This document shows, in pieces, positions 53,208-61,793 of a stretch of 64,000 nucleotides of DNA. Position numbers and translations under genes: made by a program. The notes below the pieces were generated by a model. It searched no databases, was not told the DNA's origin, and was given only the letters and a program-made list of their open reading frames with translations. The stretch is from Bacteroidales bacterium (GTDB lineage: Bacteria > Bacteroidota > Bacteroidia > Bacteroidales > F082). Each line of letters opens with the position of its first letter. Position 1 is the first letter of the stretch. Where the stretch lies: the NCBI GenBank assembly GCA_028277395.1, contig JANQGJ010000022.1, positions 62,001 through 126,000 of the forward strand, written 5' to 3'.

Positions 53208-53717
53208 ATGGTAATAGGTATTGGAGGAATAAGTAATGCAGGTAAATCATCCCTTGCGAAAGAGATCAAAAAACAATTCTTGCATGAAGAAGTGATCATA
53301 CTATGCCAGGACGATTTTGTTTTTCCTAAGAATCTGATTCCCGAAATTAATGGTCATATTAACTGGGAAATCCCTGAGTCTATTGACTTTGACAGATATA
53401 GTAGAGAACTGACCATGCAAATATCATCAAATGAAATTGTAATTACCGAAGGTATATTTGCATTTCATAACATGGAGGCTAATAAGCTTATTGACAAAAA
53501 GATATATTTAACCCTGGACAGAGAAACATTTGTAAAAAGAAAAGTAAATGACCTGAGATGGGGAAAAGAACCTACCTGGTATATTGATCATATATGGGAT
53601 TGTCATAAAAAGTATATGAAGAGGAACAAACCTGCAGATGCCCTTCTTGTAAACGCAAATAACAAAATTGATCTGAAAGTAATCAATAGTTTCATAAACA
53701 GCCATATTGTTAAATAA
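53208..53717 (+). CDS. uridine-kinase/NRK-like P-loop kinase
   Basis: A 169-residue cytoplasmic kinase with Walker A GGISNAGKSS (6-15), CQDDFVFPK near 37-45 (the Asp pair for Mg2+ and substrate), WEIPESIDFDRY, VITEGIFAF (Walker B region) and a RWGKEPTWYIDHIWDCHKKYM lid region. The pattern is that of nicotinamide riboside kinase and uridine kinase-like enzymes. It is shorter than uridine kinase (about 210), closer to NRK. Substrate assignment is not possible from sequence alone. Confidence 0.78.
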   Translation: MVIGIGGISNAGKSSLAKEIKKQFLHEEVIILCQDDFVFPKNLIPEINGHINWEIPESIDFDRYSRELTMQISSNEIVITEGIFAFHNMEANKLIDKKIYLTLDRETFVKRKVNDLRWGKEPTWYIDHIWDCHKKYMKRNKPADALLVNANNKIDLKVINSFINSHIVK

Positions 53718-53760
53718 TTCATAAGAGTTATTTATTAATAACTAATTGCAACATTCTTTC

Positions 53761-53768
53761 TAGTTTTG
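53761..53768 (+). promoter_or_regulatory. -7 box of the metal permease gene
   Basis: TAGTTTTG matches TAnnTTTG and lies 20 bases before the ATG at 53789. Confidence 0.55.
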
Positions 53769-53788
53769 CAAATCAATGTGTATCTATC

Positions 53789-55078
53789 ATGCAGTATTTA
53801 ATTGATTATATTGAAGCCGTTTACAGCCTTACAGCAGATATGGCTCCTTATCTGCTACTGGGATTTCTTTTTGCTGGAATTCTAAAAGTTGTTGTACCAC
53901 CAGATTTAATGTCCAGGTATCTTGGTAAAAGTAATACTTCATCAGTTATAAATGCCAGCTTGTTTGGCATTCCATTGCCATTATGTTCGTGTGGAGTATT
54001 GCCTGCCGGAATATCACTATATAAAAACGGTGCTTCAAAGGGATCTTCGGTTTCATTTTTAATAAGCACACCTCAAACCGGTGTCGATTCAATACTTGTA
54101 ACATGGTCAATGCTGGGTCTTCCTTTTGCTGTTCTCCGTCCTGTTGTTGCATTTATAACCGGAATTACCGGAGGATTAATAACCAACAAGATTGAGAATA
54201 ACGATACAAGTACCATCAAAACGAAAGAATCTGTATCTTCAGACTCTATTGGTAGAAAAAAAACCTCAGGAGGTATCAAAGAAATATTCAGGTATGCCTT
54301 TATTGAAATGGTTGATGATATTGCAAAATGGCTTGTTATAGGCCTTCTGATAGCAGCACTTATTACAGTAATAATTCCTGATAACTTTTTTACTGATTTT
54401 CATTTGACAGGAATTAGTGGCATGTTACTGATTCTTGTTGTTTCAATACCACTATATATATGTGCGACTTCATCTGTACCAATAGCCGCTGTACTTCTTT
54501 TAAAAGGCCTGTCTCCAGGTGCATTGTTAGTTTTTTTAATGGCCGGTCCAGCAACTAATGCTGCAACCATTACAGTAATCGGTAAGAATCTGGGGCGTAA
54601 AACCCTTATCGCTTATATGGCATCATTGATTATCGGATCTTTGGTATTTGGATTTTTTATCGACACCTTTTTACCGGCAAACTGGTTTCTTCCTTTAAAC
54701 TTAATGAGTGGAGATCATCAACATGAACTTCTTCCTGACTGGCTCGTTTATTTTTCAACAATAACTTTGGTTATAGCACTTTTGTATAGCTTCCTTAATA
54801 ATATGAAACAAAAGATTAAATCTTTTAGGAGTAAAAACATCATAAGAAATAAATCATTAATGTTTGAAGAGCTGGAATTTGGTGTTGAAGGAATGACATG
54901 TATAAAATGTAAAAACAAAGTTGAAAATGGAATAATAGAGCTCGACGGTATATCTTCTGTTGTAGCTGATAACAACAATGATACAATAAAAGTCTATGGC
55001 ACAAAACTTTCACCCGAACTCATAAAGAAAAGAGTTAAGGAACTGGGTTATGAATTCAAAGGGATAATCAGAAGTTAA
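53789..55078 (+). CDS. SO_0444-type Cu/Zn efflux permease with C-terminal heavy-metal domain
   Basis: A 429-residue membrane protein. The permease part (about 1-340) has the DUF318/ArsP-like plan: helix, FGIPLPLCSCGVLPAG (Cys66 and Cys68), KGSSVSFLISTPQTGVDSI, and in the second half ICATSSVPIAAVLLLKGLSPGALLVFLMAGPATNAATI. The C-terminus (about 360-429) is a heavy-metal-associated domain with GMTCIKC (Cys near 370 and 373). SO_0444 proteins are described as Cu/Zn efflux transporters. The attached HMA domain could deliver the metal. Its stop codon interlocks with that of the convergent PPK2 gene. Confidence 0.87.
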   Translation: MQYLIDYIEAVYSLTADMAPYLLLGFLFAGILKVVVPPDLMSRYLGKSNTSSVINASLFGIPLPLCSCGVLPAGISLYKNGASKGSSVSFLISTPQTGVDSILVTWSMLGLPFAVLRPVVAFITGITGGLITNKIENNDTSTIKTKESVSSDSIGRKKTSGGIKEIFRYAFIEMVDDIAKWLVIGLLIAALITVIIPDNFFTDFHLTGISGMLLILVVSIPLYICATSSVPIAAVLLLKGLSPGALLVFLMAGPATNAATITVIGKNLGRKTLIAYMASLIIGSLVFGFFIDTFLPANWFLPLNLMSGDHQHELLPDWLVYFSTITLVIALLYSFLNNMKQKIKSFRSKNIIRNKSLMFEELEFGVEGMTCIKCKNKVENGIIELDGISSVVADNNNDTIKVYGTKLSPELIKKRVKELGYEFKGIIRS

Positions 55079-55890
55079 CTTTTATAATGATCTTTAACTG
55101 TATTATTATCCTCAATAGGTGGTCTTATATAACTATTATCAACAACACGGGGCTCAAGCACAATCTTTTTATCAGGAATTTCATTATAATTTATTTTGCT
55201 AAGCAGATGACGTATAGTATTTAGTCGTGCTTTTCTTTTGTCATCGGCAGGTACATCATACCATGGTGCTATTTTGGTATCTGTATAATCGAACATAGTA
55301 TCTTTTGCCTTTGAATACTCTACCCATAATTGTCGTGATTTTAAATCCATCTCACTTAACTTCCATCGTTTTACAGGGTTTTTAAGTCTTGACTGGAATC
55401 TCCTCTCCTGTTCCTCAGCACTAACCGAAAACCAGTATTTAACAAGAATTATTCCTGACCGTATTAACATTTGTTCGAAGTTTGGACATGATCGCAGGAA
55501 TTCCCAGTATTCATCATTACTACAAAAGCCCATTACGTACTCCACTCCTGCCCTGTTATACCATGATCTGTCAAACAACACCATTTCACCGGCTGCGGGA
55601 AGATGTTTCACATATCGTTGAAAATACCACTGGGTTGTTTCTCTCTCAGTAGGCTTTGCAAGAGCTGCAACTCTGCATATTCTAGGATTCAGAGACTCTG
55701 TTATTCTTTTTATCACACCTCCTTTACCAGCTGCATCACGACCCTCAAAAATTACAACTACCTTTAATCCTTTCATTTGTATCCAGGCTTGTAATTTAGC
55801 AAGTTCAACCTGGTATCTGGCCAGATGTTTCTCGTAAATATCAACCTTGAGTTTACCATTCTCATCAAGGTAAGATTTTCGTTTTTTCAT
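55075..55890 (-). CDS. polyphosphate kinase 2 family protein
   Basis: A 271-residue PPK2. It has an N-terminal helix, Walker A FEGRDAAGKGG (48-58), the loop RVAALAKPTERETTQWYFQRYVKHLPAAGEM and Walker B FDRSWYNRAGVEYVMGF (106-122). PPK2 enzymes transfer phosphate between polyphosphate and nucleotides. The single-domain form with about 270 residues is typical; whether it prefers ADP, GDP or AMP cannot be determined here. It lies 45 bases after the mechanosensitive channel gene in the same direction, a plausible stress-related pair. Confidence 0.92.
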   Translation of the reverse strand: MKKRKSYLDENGKLKVDIYEKHLARYQVELAKLQAWIQMKGLKVVVIFEGRDAAGKGGVIKRITESLNPRICRVAALAKPTERETTQWYFQRYVKHLPAAGEMVLFDRSWYNRAGVEYVMGFCSNDEYWEFLRSCPNFEQMLIRSGIILVKYWFSVSAEEQERRFQSRLKNPVKRWKLSEMDLKSRQLWVEYSKAKDTMFDYTDTKIAPWYDVPADDKRKARLNTIRHLLSKINYNEIPDKKIVLEPRVVDNSYIRPPIEDNNTVKDHYKS

Positions 55891-55935
55891 AATGCAAGTA
55901 TTAAATCAAGTAAACCACCAGGACTGAAAGCTTTC

Positions 55936-57201
55936 TTATTCCTGTGATAAAGCTCCAGACATATTACCATTTGCAGGAAATTGAAATACTTTTAAATCAA
56001 ATTCCGGTATAACCGCAAGAACATGATCAAAAATATCTGCCTGAATATCTTCGTATTTAACCCAGTCGGTTGTTGTAGTAAAAACGTACAACTGAATAGG
56101 TATCCCTTTTTCTGTAGGTTGTAATTGTCTGACCAGAAAGGTCATGTCGTTATGAATATCCTCTCTTTTCCTTAGATAGGCTTTTAAATATTGTCTGAAT
56201 ACACCAAGGTTTGTTTGACGACGTCCATTTACAGTTACCGATGGATCTATTTCATTATCTGTATTATACTGATTTATTTCGTTCTCCTTACGGGTAATAT
56301 AATCATTAAGTACTGTAATTTTTTTGTACTTTTCAAGCATTTCTTCATTACAAAAGTGCACACTATCCATATCAATATTAATGGATCGTTTAATTCGACG
56401 ACCACCCGAATCCTCCATTCCGCGCCAATTTTGAAATGAATCGGAAATAAGACTATAGGTAGGTAAGGTGATTATCGTTTTATCAAAATTCTGAACCTTA
56501 ACTGTAGTTAAATTGATTTCCAGTACTGTACCATCCGCTCCATATTTAGGCATGGTGATCCAGTCACCAATCGCAATCATTTTGTTAAAGATAAGCTGAA
56601 GTCCACCAACAAACCCAAGAATGGGATCGCGAAAGATCAACATCAATACAGCAGATAATGTCCCTAAACCTACAAGAATTGAACTTATATCACGATCAAA
56701 TACATAACCAATTACTCCAAGTAGTGCAATTATATATACAATGATCTTTAGTACCTGTATTATTCCTGAGATCGGGTGATCTTTTGCAATATGAAACCTG
56801 TTATAATAATCGTTTACTGTCGACAACAGGCTTTGAAAAGCCAGAGCTGCAATGAAATAAAAAAATACAGTAACAATACTTACAATAAAGTTTGAAAAGG
56901 GTTGGTTTATAAATAAACTACTTTCAAGAGCATAGTATATCAATAATGCCGGTGCAAGAAAAGAAAGTCTTCTGAAAAATCTGTTCTTAATCAGAAGGTC
57001 ATCAAAATAAGTCTTGGAACGGCTGGTAAAGGGCTTAACAACATTCCTTAAAATAAGTACCGTTAACTTATAAACTCCGTAAGCAAGTAATATCAGAATC
57101 AGATAGGCAAATATCTGATAAATTATGATTGACATTTGCTCAGAAGCACCTAAACTCTGAATGAATTCAGGTACTTTCTTTCCAATTTCATCAATTATCA
57201 T
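55936..57201 (-). CDS. MscS-family mechanosensitive channel
   Basis: A 421-residue membrane protein with four or five N-terminal helices (about 25-200) and the MscS pore and beta domain: LVGLGTLSAVLMLIFRDPILGFVGGLQLIFNKMIAIGDWITMPKYGADGTVLEINLTTVKVQNFDKTIITLPTYSLISDSFQNW. A C-terminal extension with two coiled stretches follows, as in YbdG/YnaI-like large channels. It releases solutes under osmotic down-shock. It is 23 bases downstream of the unrecognised 57.2-kb gene. Confidence 0.9.
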   Translation of the reverse strand: MIIDEIGKKVPEFIQSLGASEQMSIIIYQIFAYLILILLAYGVYKLTVLILRNVVKPFTSRSKTYFDDLLIKNRFFRRLSFLAPALLIYYALESSLFINQPFSNFIVSIVTVFFYFIAALAFQSLLSTVNDYYNRFHIAKDHPISGIIQVLKIIVYIIALLGVIGYVFDRDISSILVGLGTLSAVLMLIFRDPILGFVGGLQLIFNKMIAIGDWITMPKYGADGTVLEINLTTVKVQNFDKTIITLPTYSLISDSFQNWRGMEDSGGRRIKRSINIDMDSVHFCNEEMLEKYKKITVLNDYITRKENEINQYNTDNEIDPSVTVNGRRQTNLGVFRQYLKAYLRKREDIHNDMTFLVRQLQPTEKGIPIQLYVFTTTTDWVKYEDIQADIFDHVLAVIPEFDLKVFQFPANGNMSGALSQE

Positions 57202-57224
57202 GGTAGTACTAAATCTTTATTTCC

Positions 57225-57929
57225 CTACAATTTTTCATAAGCATCCTGATAGCATTTTCTAATATAAGATAGCTTATCAATGTATCTGTTTCTATCATAA
57301 ATACGTACAAAATCAACCAGACCCTGGGCGTTATATACGCTGGTTTGAGCACCGTCAAAAATCAGGTCCTCAATATTATACCTGATGTTTCGGGTAATTT
57401 TATCAAATGTATCCCAATCAGGGGACTTTGAAACCTGTAAGTAGAAGAACTCTTTCACATCCATATCCTCATATATTCCTTCACTAAGCATATGCATGGT
57501 AAAAAACTTCCGAATACGAATAATACTTTCATAAGGTGCTATCTTTCTAACCTTTTCAAAAGCAATACCGGCATCCATAAAATACTTAATAATTTCCGAT
57601 ATCATATTATAACCAACATCTTTAAACCTTATAATATTTACAGGATTATTCTTTAGAAAAATAGTTCCGGGAACTGCATCAAAAGTAACTTTATGCATTT
57701 TCTTAACTTTCTGAATGGCTCTGATTATTTGCTCGTCCTGATAAACAACTTTAGTTACTGCAAATAATGATTCCGGTTCGAGTTTGTCAGGAATTGTAGT
57801 GCCATGATATCCAGGGTATGGTAATAGTGATTCAAGGATAAGTACCTTGCTGTTAGTAGCATTTTCAATAGAAGCCAGTTTTTCCTTCTTAACAATAGTT
57901 CCAACTGACCTGATAATGTCGTTACTCAT
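57225..57929 (-). CDS. unrecognised conserved-looking protein
   Basis: A 234-residue soluble protein without signal peptide or membrane helix. It is mixed alpha/beta, with SNDIIRSVGTIVKKEKLASIENATNSKVLILESLLPYPGYHGTTIPDKLEPESLFAVTK near the start, FDAVPGTIFLKNNPVNIIRFKDVGYN in the middle and an Arg/Tyr-rich helical end. I recognise no family. Codon use resembles its neighbours and the frame is intact, so it is a real gene. It lies upstream of the channel and PPK2 genes and may be co-transcribed with them. Confidence 0.6.
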   Translation of the reverse strand: MSNDIIRSVGTIVKKEKLASIENATNSKVLILESLLPYPGYHGTTIPDKLEPESLFAVTKVVYQDEQIIRAIQKVKKMHKVTFDAVPGTIFLKNNPVNIIRFKDVGYNMISEIIKYFMDAGIAFEKVRKIAPYESIIRIRKFFTMHMLSEGIYEDMDVKEFFYLQVSKSPDWDTFDKITRNIRYNIEDLIFDGAQTSVYNAQGLVDFVRIYDRNRYIDKLSYIRKCYQDAYEKL

Positions 57930-57981
57930 AGTTGTATTTTGATTAAATGGATAATGGGCTAATATAAAAATAAATTGTTAT

Positions 57982-58566
57982 TTAACTACCATTTCTCTGA
58001 AATACGATGAATAATTCCCTTCCCATACGTGGGACAATTGAATTTCGGGCTGTTTCAAAAACCAGGAAATCAAAATAAGGTTTGAACAGCTCCATATATT
58101 CTTCACTTGTCCCTCCAAAAGGAGGTCCCGTAAATTCAAACTCATGATTAAACAGCAAGCCCACAAGTTTACCGCTGTCGATCAGTAGGTTGCATATCTG
58201 TTTGGCATATTGTATTCGAAGAGGCCGTAGTAATGAACTAAAAAAAGTTTGTTCAACTATAAGGTCATACTTATTGAAATGATCAAAAAAATCTTCTATA
58301 ATAATTTGTTCCGTGGGAAACCATGGACATCTTACTTTAAACTCCTTTATGGCATTTTCTGAATAATCAAGAATATATACATTCCTAAATCCTGAATTAT
58401 ACAGGTATTCTGCTTCCCAGCCTTTACCTGAACCCGGTATAAGTATTTTAATGCTTTTGTCAGTTACTTTATCAAAATACTCTTTTATGGGAGTTGAAAC
58501 ATGTCCAATATCCCAACCGGTTTGCTTAGCAAAGTAACGTTCATTCCAATATTGCCTGTCTGGCAT
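57982..58566 (-). CDS. TPMT-family SAM-dependent methyltransferase
   Basis: About 194 residues from the Met at 58566 (MPDRQYWNERYFAKQTGWDIG). The frame continues upstream to 58644, but that part overlaps the C1 peptidase gene and is not family-like. The TPMT signature is visible: WNERYxxxxxGWDIG, motif I ILIPGSGKGWEAEYLYNSGF, ILDYSENAI and the late FTGPPFGGTSEEYMELF, with PRMGRELFIVF at the end. TPMT enzymes methylate thiols, selenium or related nucleophiles. The natural substrate is not known. Confidence 0.85.
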   Translation of the reverse strand: MPDRQYWNERYFAKQTGWDIGHVSTPIKEYFDKVTDKSIKILIPGSGKGWEAEYLYNSGFRNVYILDYSENAIKEFKVRCPWFPTEQIIIEDFFDHFNKYDLIVEQTFFSSLLRPLRIQYAKQICNLLIDSGKLVGLLFNHEFEFTGPPFGGTSEEYMELFKPYFDFLVFETARNSIVPRMGRELFIVFQRNGS

Positions 58567-58585
58567 ACCTGAATATTTTTTACCG

Positions 58586-59986
58586 TTAATTCTCAGGAGC
58601 AAACATTGGGTCCCAGGGTGGCAACAGCAGAGGTTCCTGATCAAGTATTTTAATTACATCACTATCAACATACTTCTTATGAATTACAAGTCTGAACATA
58701 TATTCATCAAACCAGCGGTCAGTCATTGTGAGGTAACCCTTATTACCTTTATCTGCTCCCCAGCTATTTTCCAATAACCATTTATCAACTGACCCGTCTG
58801 GCAATATATTTACACCAACGAGTGCCATTCCATGGGTTGAACCGCTTTCAAATGTTTCAATTCGCTGTGTTTTGTCCATACCAAATTCAACTCCCATCAG
58901 ATCATCATAATTATAATTATCCAGATCCAGAATTCCGCTCTTAACATTTAACTGTTTGCCTACATCACATGAAAAATACATTCCTTCGTTTCCAAGGATT
59001 GATTTCTTTGCAAACTCTTTTATTCTTTCGTTTGGAAGATTTATATACTTCCAGTTAGCACCTTCTACCAGGTTCCTGTCATATTGCACTTCATACAATT
59101 TGTTATACTCCCTGGCAGGATCATTCATGAACATTATATATTCATTTAAGTCAATCCCGATAAGCTCCTCATAAAACTGTTTCGGAGTATATATTACTGC
59201 ATCACTAATATTTCCATCTTTATCCTTTGTTTGCCATACAAACTCTGTTGGAGGTTCGCCTAGACTGAGAACGAGTATTCTGTAAATCTCACTTAGCATC
59301 TCCAGTTTGGCTTTTTGCTTGGCCTCTTCATTCATCCTTGAATTGGCAATTGCCCTCATTCGTAAACCATCTTCACGCAATTTTCTGCGTAGTAGTCGCG
59401 ACATCATTGATGTTTTTTCACTTTGATAGGTATCAGGCATAGCAGTTGAAGGAACCAGTCCGTATTTCATAACATTATCAGCAAAAGTTGTCCACTGGCC
59501 TCCATCTCCGATCGGATTTTTAAACAACCATTCTACCTCCCTGTCATTAAGTGGTTTATTTGCTGTAGCTCTTGCTATCTCAAGGAACAGATTTGCCTTC
59601 TCAAACTGGTCCCAAAAGAAGTTATATGTTTGTGAAAACTCGAAATCGGAAAGATTGTATTTTTCCTGTACCATAGGTCGGATTGTGTTCAATCCTGTGT
59701 ATAACCAACATCTTCCTGATGATTTCTGATTTGTGATACCATTAACCTCAACTTTATTCGAAAAATAATGATTTATTGCGCCATCATTGCTTCTAGATTC
59801 AGCAAGTTTTTTAATATCATTGTGAGTTATAGCATTCATCAATGCTACATCTGTAGGCGTCTTTTTAAAAGATGACATTATAGTTTTGATATCTTTTTCG
59901 CTTAACTTACCCTTTACATCCTGAGCATAAATAAATGATGTTCCTGTTACTAATAAACTTAAAACTAATGTTAATAATCTTTTCAT
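58586..59986 (-). CDS. secreted C1-family peptidase (aminopeptidase C/bleomycin hydrolase type)
   Basis: A 466-residue papain-like peptidase with a signal peptide (about 1-21, FIYAQ). The catalytic residues are Cys93 (SSGRCWLYTGLN), His385 (GSTHGMALVG) and Asn407 (LLENSWG), all present. The overall layout (NQKSSGRCWLYTGL, YNFFWDQFEKANLFLE, GDGGQWTTFADNVMKYGLVP) is that of PepC/bleomycin hydrolase, which normally is cytoplasmic; in Bacteroidota exported forms are common. It probably cuts peptides in the periplasm. It is 13 bases after the SUI1-like gene. Confidence 0.92.
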   Translation of the reverse strand: MKRLLTLVLSLLVTGTSFIYAQDVKGKLSEKDIKTIMSSFKKTPTDVALMNAITHNDIKKLAESRSNDGAINHYFSNKVEVNGITNQKSSGRCWLYTGLNTIRPMVQEKYNLSDFEFSQTYNFFWDQFEKANLFLEIARATANKPLNDREVEWLFKNPIGDGGQWTTFADNVMKYGLVPSTAMPDTYQSEKTSMMSRLLRRKLREDGLRMRAIANSRMNEEAKQKAKLEMLSEIYRILVLSLGEPPTEFVWQTKDKDGNISDAVIYTPKQFYEELIGIDLNEYIMFMNDPAREYNKLYEVQYDRNLVEGANWKYINLPNERIKEFAKKSILGNEGMYFSCDVGKQLNVKSGILDLDNYNYDDLMGVEFGMDKTQRIETFESGSTHGMALVGVNILPDGSVDKWLLENSWGADKGNKGYLTMTDRWFDEYMFRLVIHKKYVDSDVIKILDQEPLLLPPWDPMFAPEN

Positions 59987-59999
59987 TCTATAATTTTTT

Positions 60000-60338
60000 T
60001 CAACCTTTCAATTTATATTGATAACCCATACCTGCCAGAATATCAGCAACTTTTGCCTTGAAATCTCCCTGGATAAGGATTTCTCCGTTTTTTACCGATC
60101 CACCTACACCACATTTGGATTTTAAAACTTTTCCAAGTTCCTTTATTGCATCATCTGATCCTACAAAACCTGTAATAAGGGTAACTTTTTTACCCTTTCT
60201 TTGCTTTTTATCCAGACTAACATACAAACTCTGATCTTTTGGCTCAGGAGTCAGAGCTTCATCATCATACTCCTCCCAATCATTAAAATCAGGATTAGTA
60301 GAATAGACTATATTCGATCTTTTAAATTTTGCCGACAT
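60000..60338 (-). CDS. SUI1/YciH-type translation factor
   Basis: A 112-residue protein with the SUI1 domain at its C-terminus (about 35-112): KVTLITGFVGSDDAIKELGKVLKSKCGVGGSVKNGEILIQGDFKAKVADILAGMGY. These bacterial homologues of eIF1 are small RNA-binding proteins; their role in initiation is not well defined. The N-terminus (FKRSNIVYSTNPDFNDWEEYDDE) is typical of the family. The start overlaps the lipid-kinase gene by 17 bases, so they are probably coupled. Confidence 0.92.
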   Translation of the reverse strand: MSAKFKRSNIVYSTNPDFNDWEEYDDEALTPEPKDQSLYVSLDKKQRKGKKVTLITGFVGSDDAIKELGKVLKSKCGVGGSVKNGEILIQGDFKAKVADILAGMGYQYKLKG

Positions 60339-61218
60339 TTTTTTTATCTAAAATTATTTTCAAAGATAATGGGTTTACCCTTATATCAAGTTTGTTTTCC
60401 ATTAATATCGGTTCTCCATCAATATTTACCATATCCTCATTTTCTCTTGTAACACTTATCCTTCCAGCCTTAACAATTTGAATATCTGATGACTTACCAA
60501 TTTTTTTGGAAAACAATAACATAGCAATCCGTGGTAAACTGAGAAATTTTGGTTTTCTAACAATACATACATCCAATAAACCATCTGTTAAACAGGCTGA
60601 TGGGGCAATGGTGGTACTATATCCAAATTGATTCGAATTAGCAAAAGCAATAAACAAAGCCTTATGATCTGATTTTGGTTTATCATTAAAAGATAATGTA
60701 TAATTCCCTAAATTATACCTGAAATACTCGTTAATAATAAGATTAAAGTAACCTGTAAAACCTCGTGTTTTACCCTTTGCGAACTTATCAGCGATCATGG
60801 CATCGAATCCTATGCCTGCTATACTGGTAAAAAATTTGTTGTTAATTGTTGCAGTGTCAATTTTGGTAACAATGGAATTACTAATAATTTCAACTGACTT
60901 TTTAATATTTCTGGGGATACCCAGATGACGGGCAAGTCCATTACCAGATCCCAGAGGAACTATTCCAAGGATCGTATTGGTATTTACCAGTTGAGATGCA
61001 ATCTCATTAACTGTTCCATCACCTCCAACGGCAACTACAACATCCATATTATCAACAACAGCTTCTTTGCTAAGTTCTATGGCATGACCGGCATATTTAC
61101 TATACATAATCGAAACATCATGATTTTGCAAATCGATCTGTTTGCTGATAGCTTTTCTGATATTTTCGGTTTTCTTTTTACCGGAATTTGGATTAATGAT
61201 AAACAGTATCCTCTTCAT
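60322..61218 (-). CDS. YegS/BmrU-type lipid kinase
   Basis: A 298-residue diacylglycerol-kinase-like protein. It has FIINPNSGKKK (6-16), VVAVGGDGTVNEIASQLVNTNTILGIVPLGSGNGLARHLGIP (about 60-101) and SIAGIGFDAMIADKF (about 130-145), and a C-terminal segment with NIDGEPI. These motifs bind ATP and phosphorylate lipids such as diacylglycerol or related compounds. All conserved residues are present. It is followed by the SUI1 gene with overlap. Confidence 0.92.
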   Translation of the reverse strand: MKRILFIINPNSGKKKTENIRKAISKQIDLQNHDVSIMYSKYAGHAIELSKEAVVDNMDVVVAVGGDGTVNEIASQLVNTNTILGIVPLGSGNGLARHLGIPRNIKKSVEIISNSIVTKIDTATINNKFFTSIAGIGFDAMIADKFAKGKTRGFTGYFNLIINEYFRYNLGNYTLSFNDKPKSDHKALFIAFANSNQFGYSTTIAPSACLTDGLLDVCIVRKPKFLSLPRIAMLLFSKKIGKSSDIQIVKAGRISVTRENEDMVNIDGEPILMENKLDIRVNPLSLKIILDKKNVGKI

Positions 61219-61246
61219 AACCTGAGGTAAGAGATTTCAACAATAA

Positions 61247-61594
61247 CTACTTTCCGGCAACTACTTTAACTACCCTAACCTTTTCTTCAGCAGAAACACC
61301 ACTTTCATCGGTCACGTTGTAAACAACGTTATATTCACCAATATTAGCAACATCCACATTATCTGTCACCACAATTGAGGCTGTAAGATCAATTGTATCC
61401 CCTGCAGGAGTAACATCGAAAGCTATTACCCCGGCATCTTCATAAGGAACATCCTTGGCCCAGTAAGCAGGATTAAAACCTAATAATACTATCTCAGGTA
61501 CTGTTCCATCACCAGTATCATCTTTTTTACAAGCGGACAATATCATAAAAACGACAAGGGATGTTAGTAAGGTAAAGAAAATGCTTTTTCTCAT
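61247..61594 (-). CDS. DUF5011-like single Ig-domain lipoprotein
   Basis: About 115 residues from MRKSIFF (61594; an alternative Met at 61600 adds two residues). It has a lipobox with Cys22 (MILSACKKDD) and one immunoglobulin-like domain: PEIVLLGFNPAYWAKDVPYEDAGVIAFDVTPAGDTIDLTASIVVTDNVDVANIGEYNVVYNVTDESGVSAEEKVRVVKV, the cadherin-like DUF5011/HYR pattern with a GxYxVxYxVTDxSG motif. Such domains are usually repeats in larger surface proteins; alone it may be an adhesion or scaffold lipoprotein. Confidence 0.83.
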   Translation of the reverse strand: MRKSIFFTLLTSLVVFMILSACKKDDTGDGTVPEIVLLGFNPAYWAKDVPYEDAGVIAFDVTPAGDTIDLTASIVVTDNVDVANIGEYNVVYNVTDESGVSAEEKVRVVKVVAGK

Positions 61595-61758
61595 ATTCAA
61601 ATTTTATTTGATGGTTAATGAATAACGCAAATTTAAGCAATTTCAGATGTAATGGTGTCAAAAAATATCATAAGACCAATACAATGTAGTCAACCTAAAA
61701 AGTCTTTGATACAGTTGTTTTAACAGTTAGTTAACCATTTTTATACCTTATTTCTGGT

Positions 61759-61766
61759 TATTTTTG
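61759..61766 (+). promoter_or_regulatory. -7 box of the M23 peptidase gene
   Basis: TATTTTTG matches TAnnTTTG and overlaps the possible TTG start at 61764, so the ATG at 61794 is the likely start. Confidence 0.6.
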
Positions 61767-61793
61767 CCATACATAAACTTAATTACACATAAT

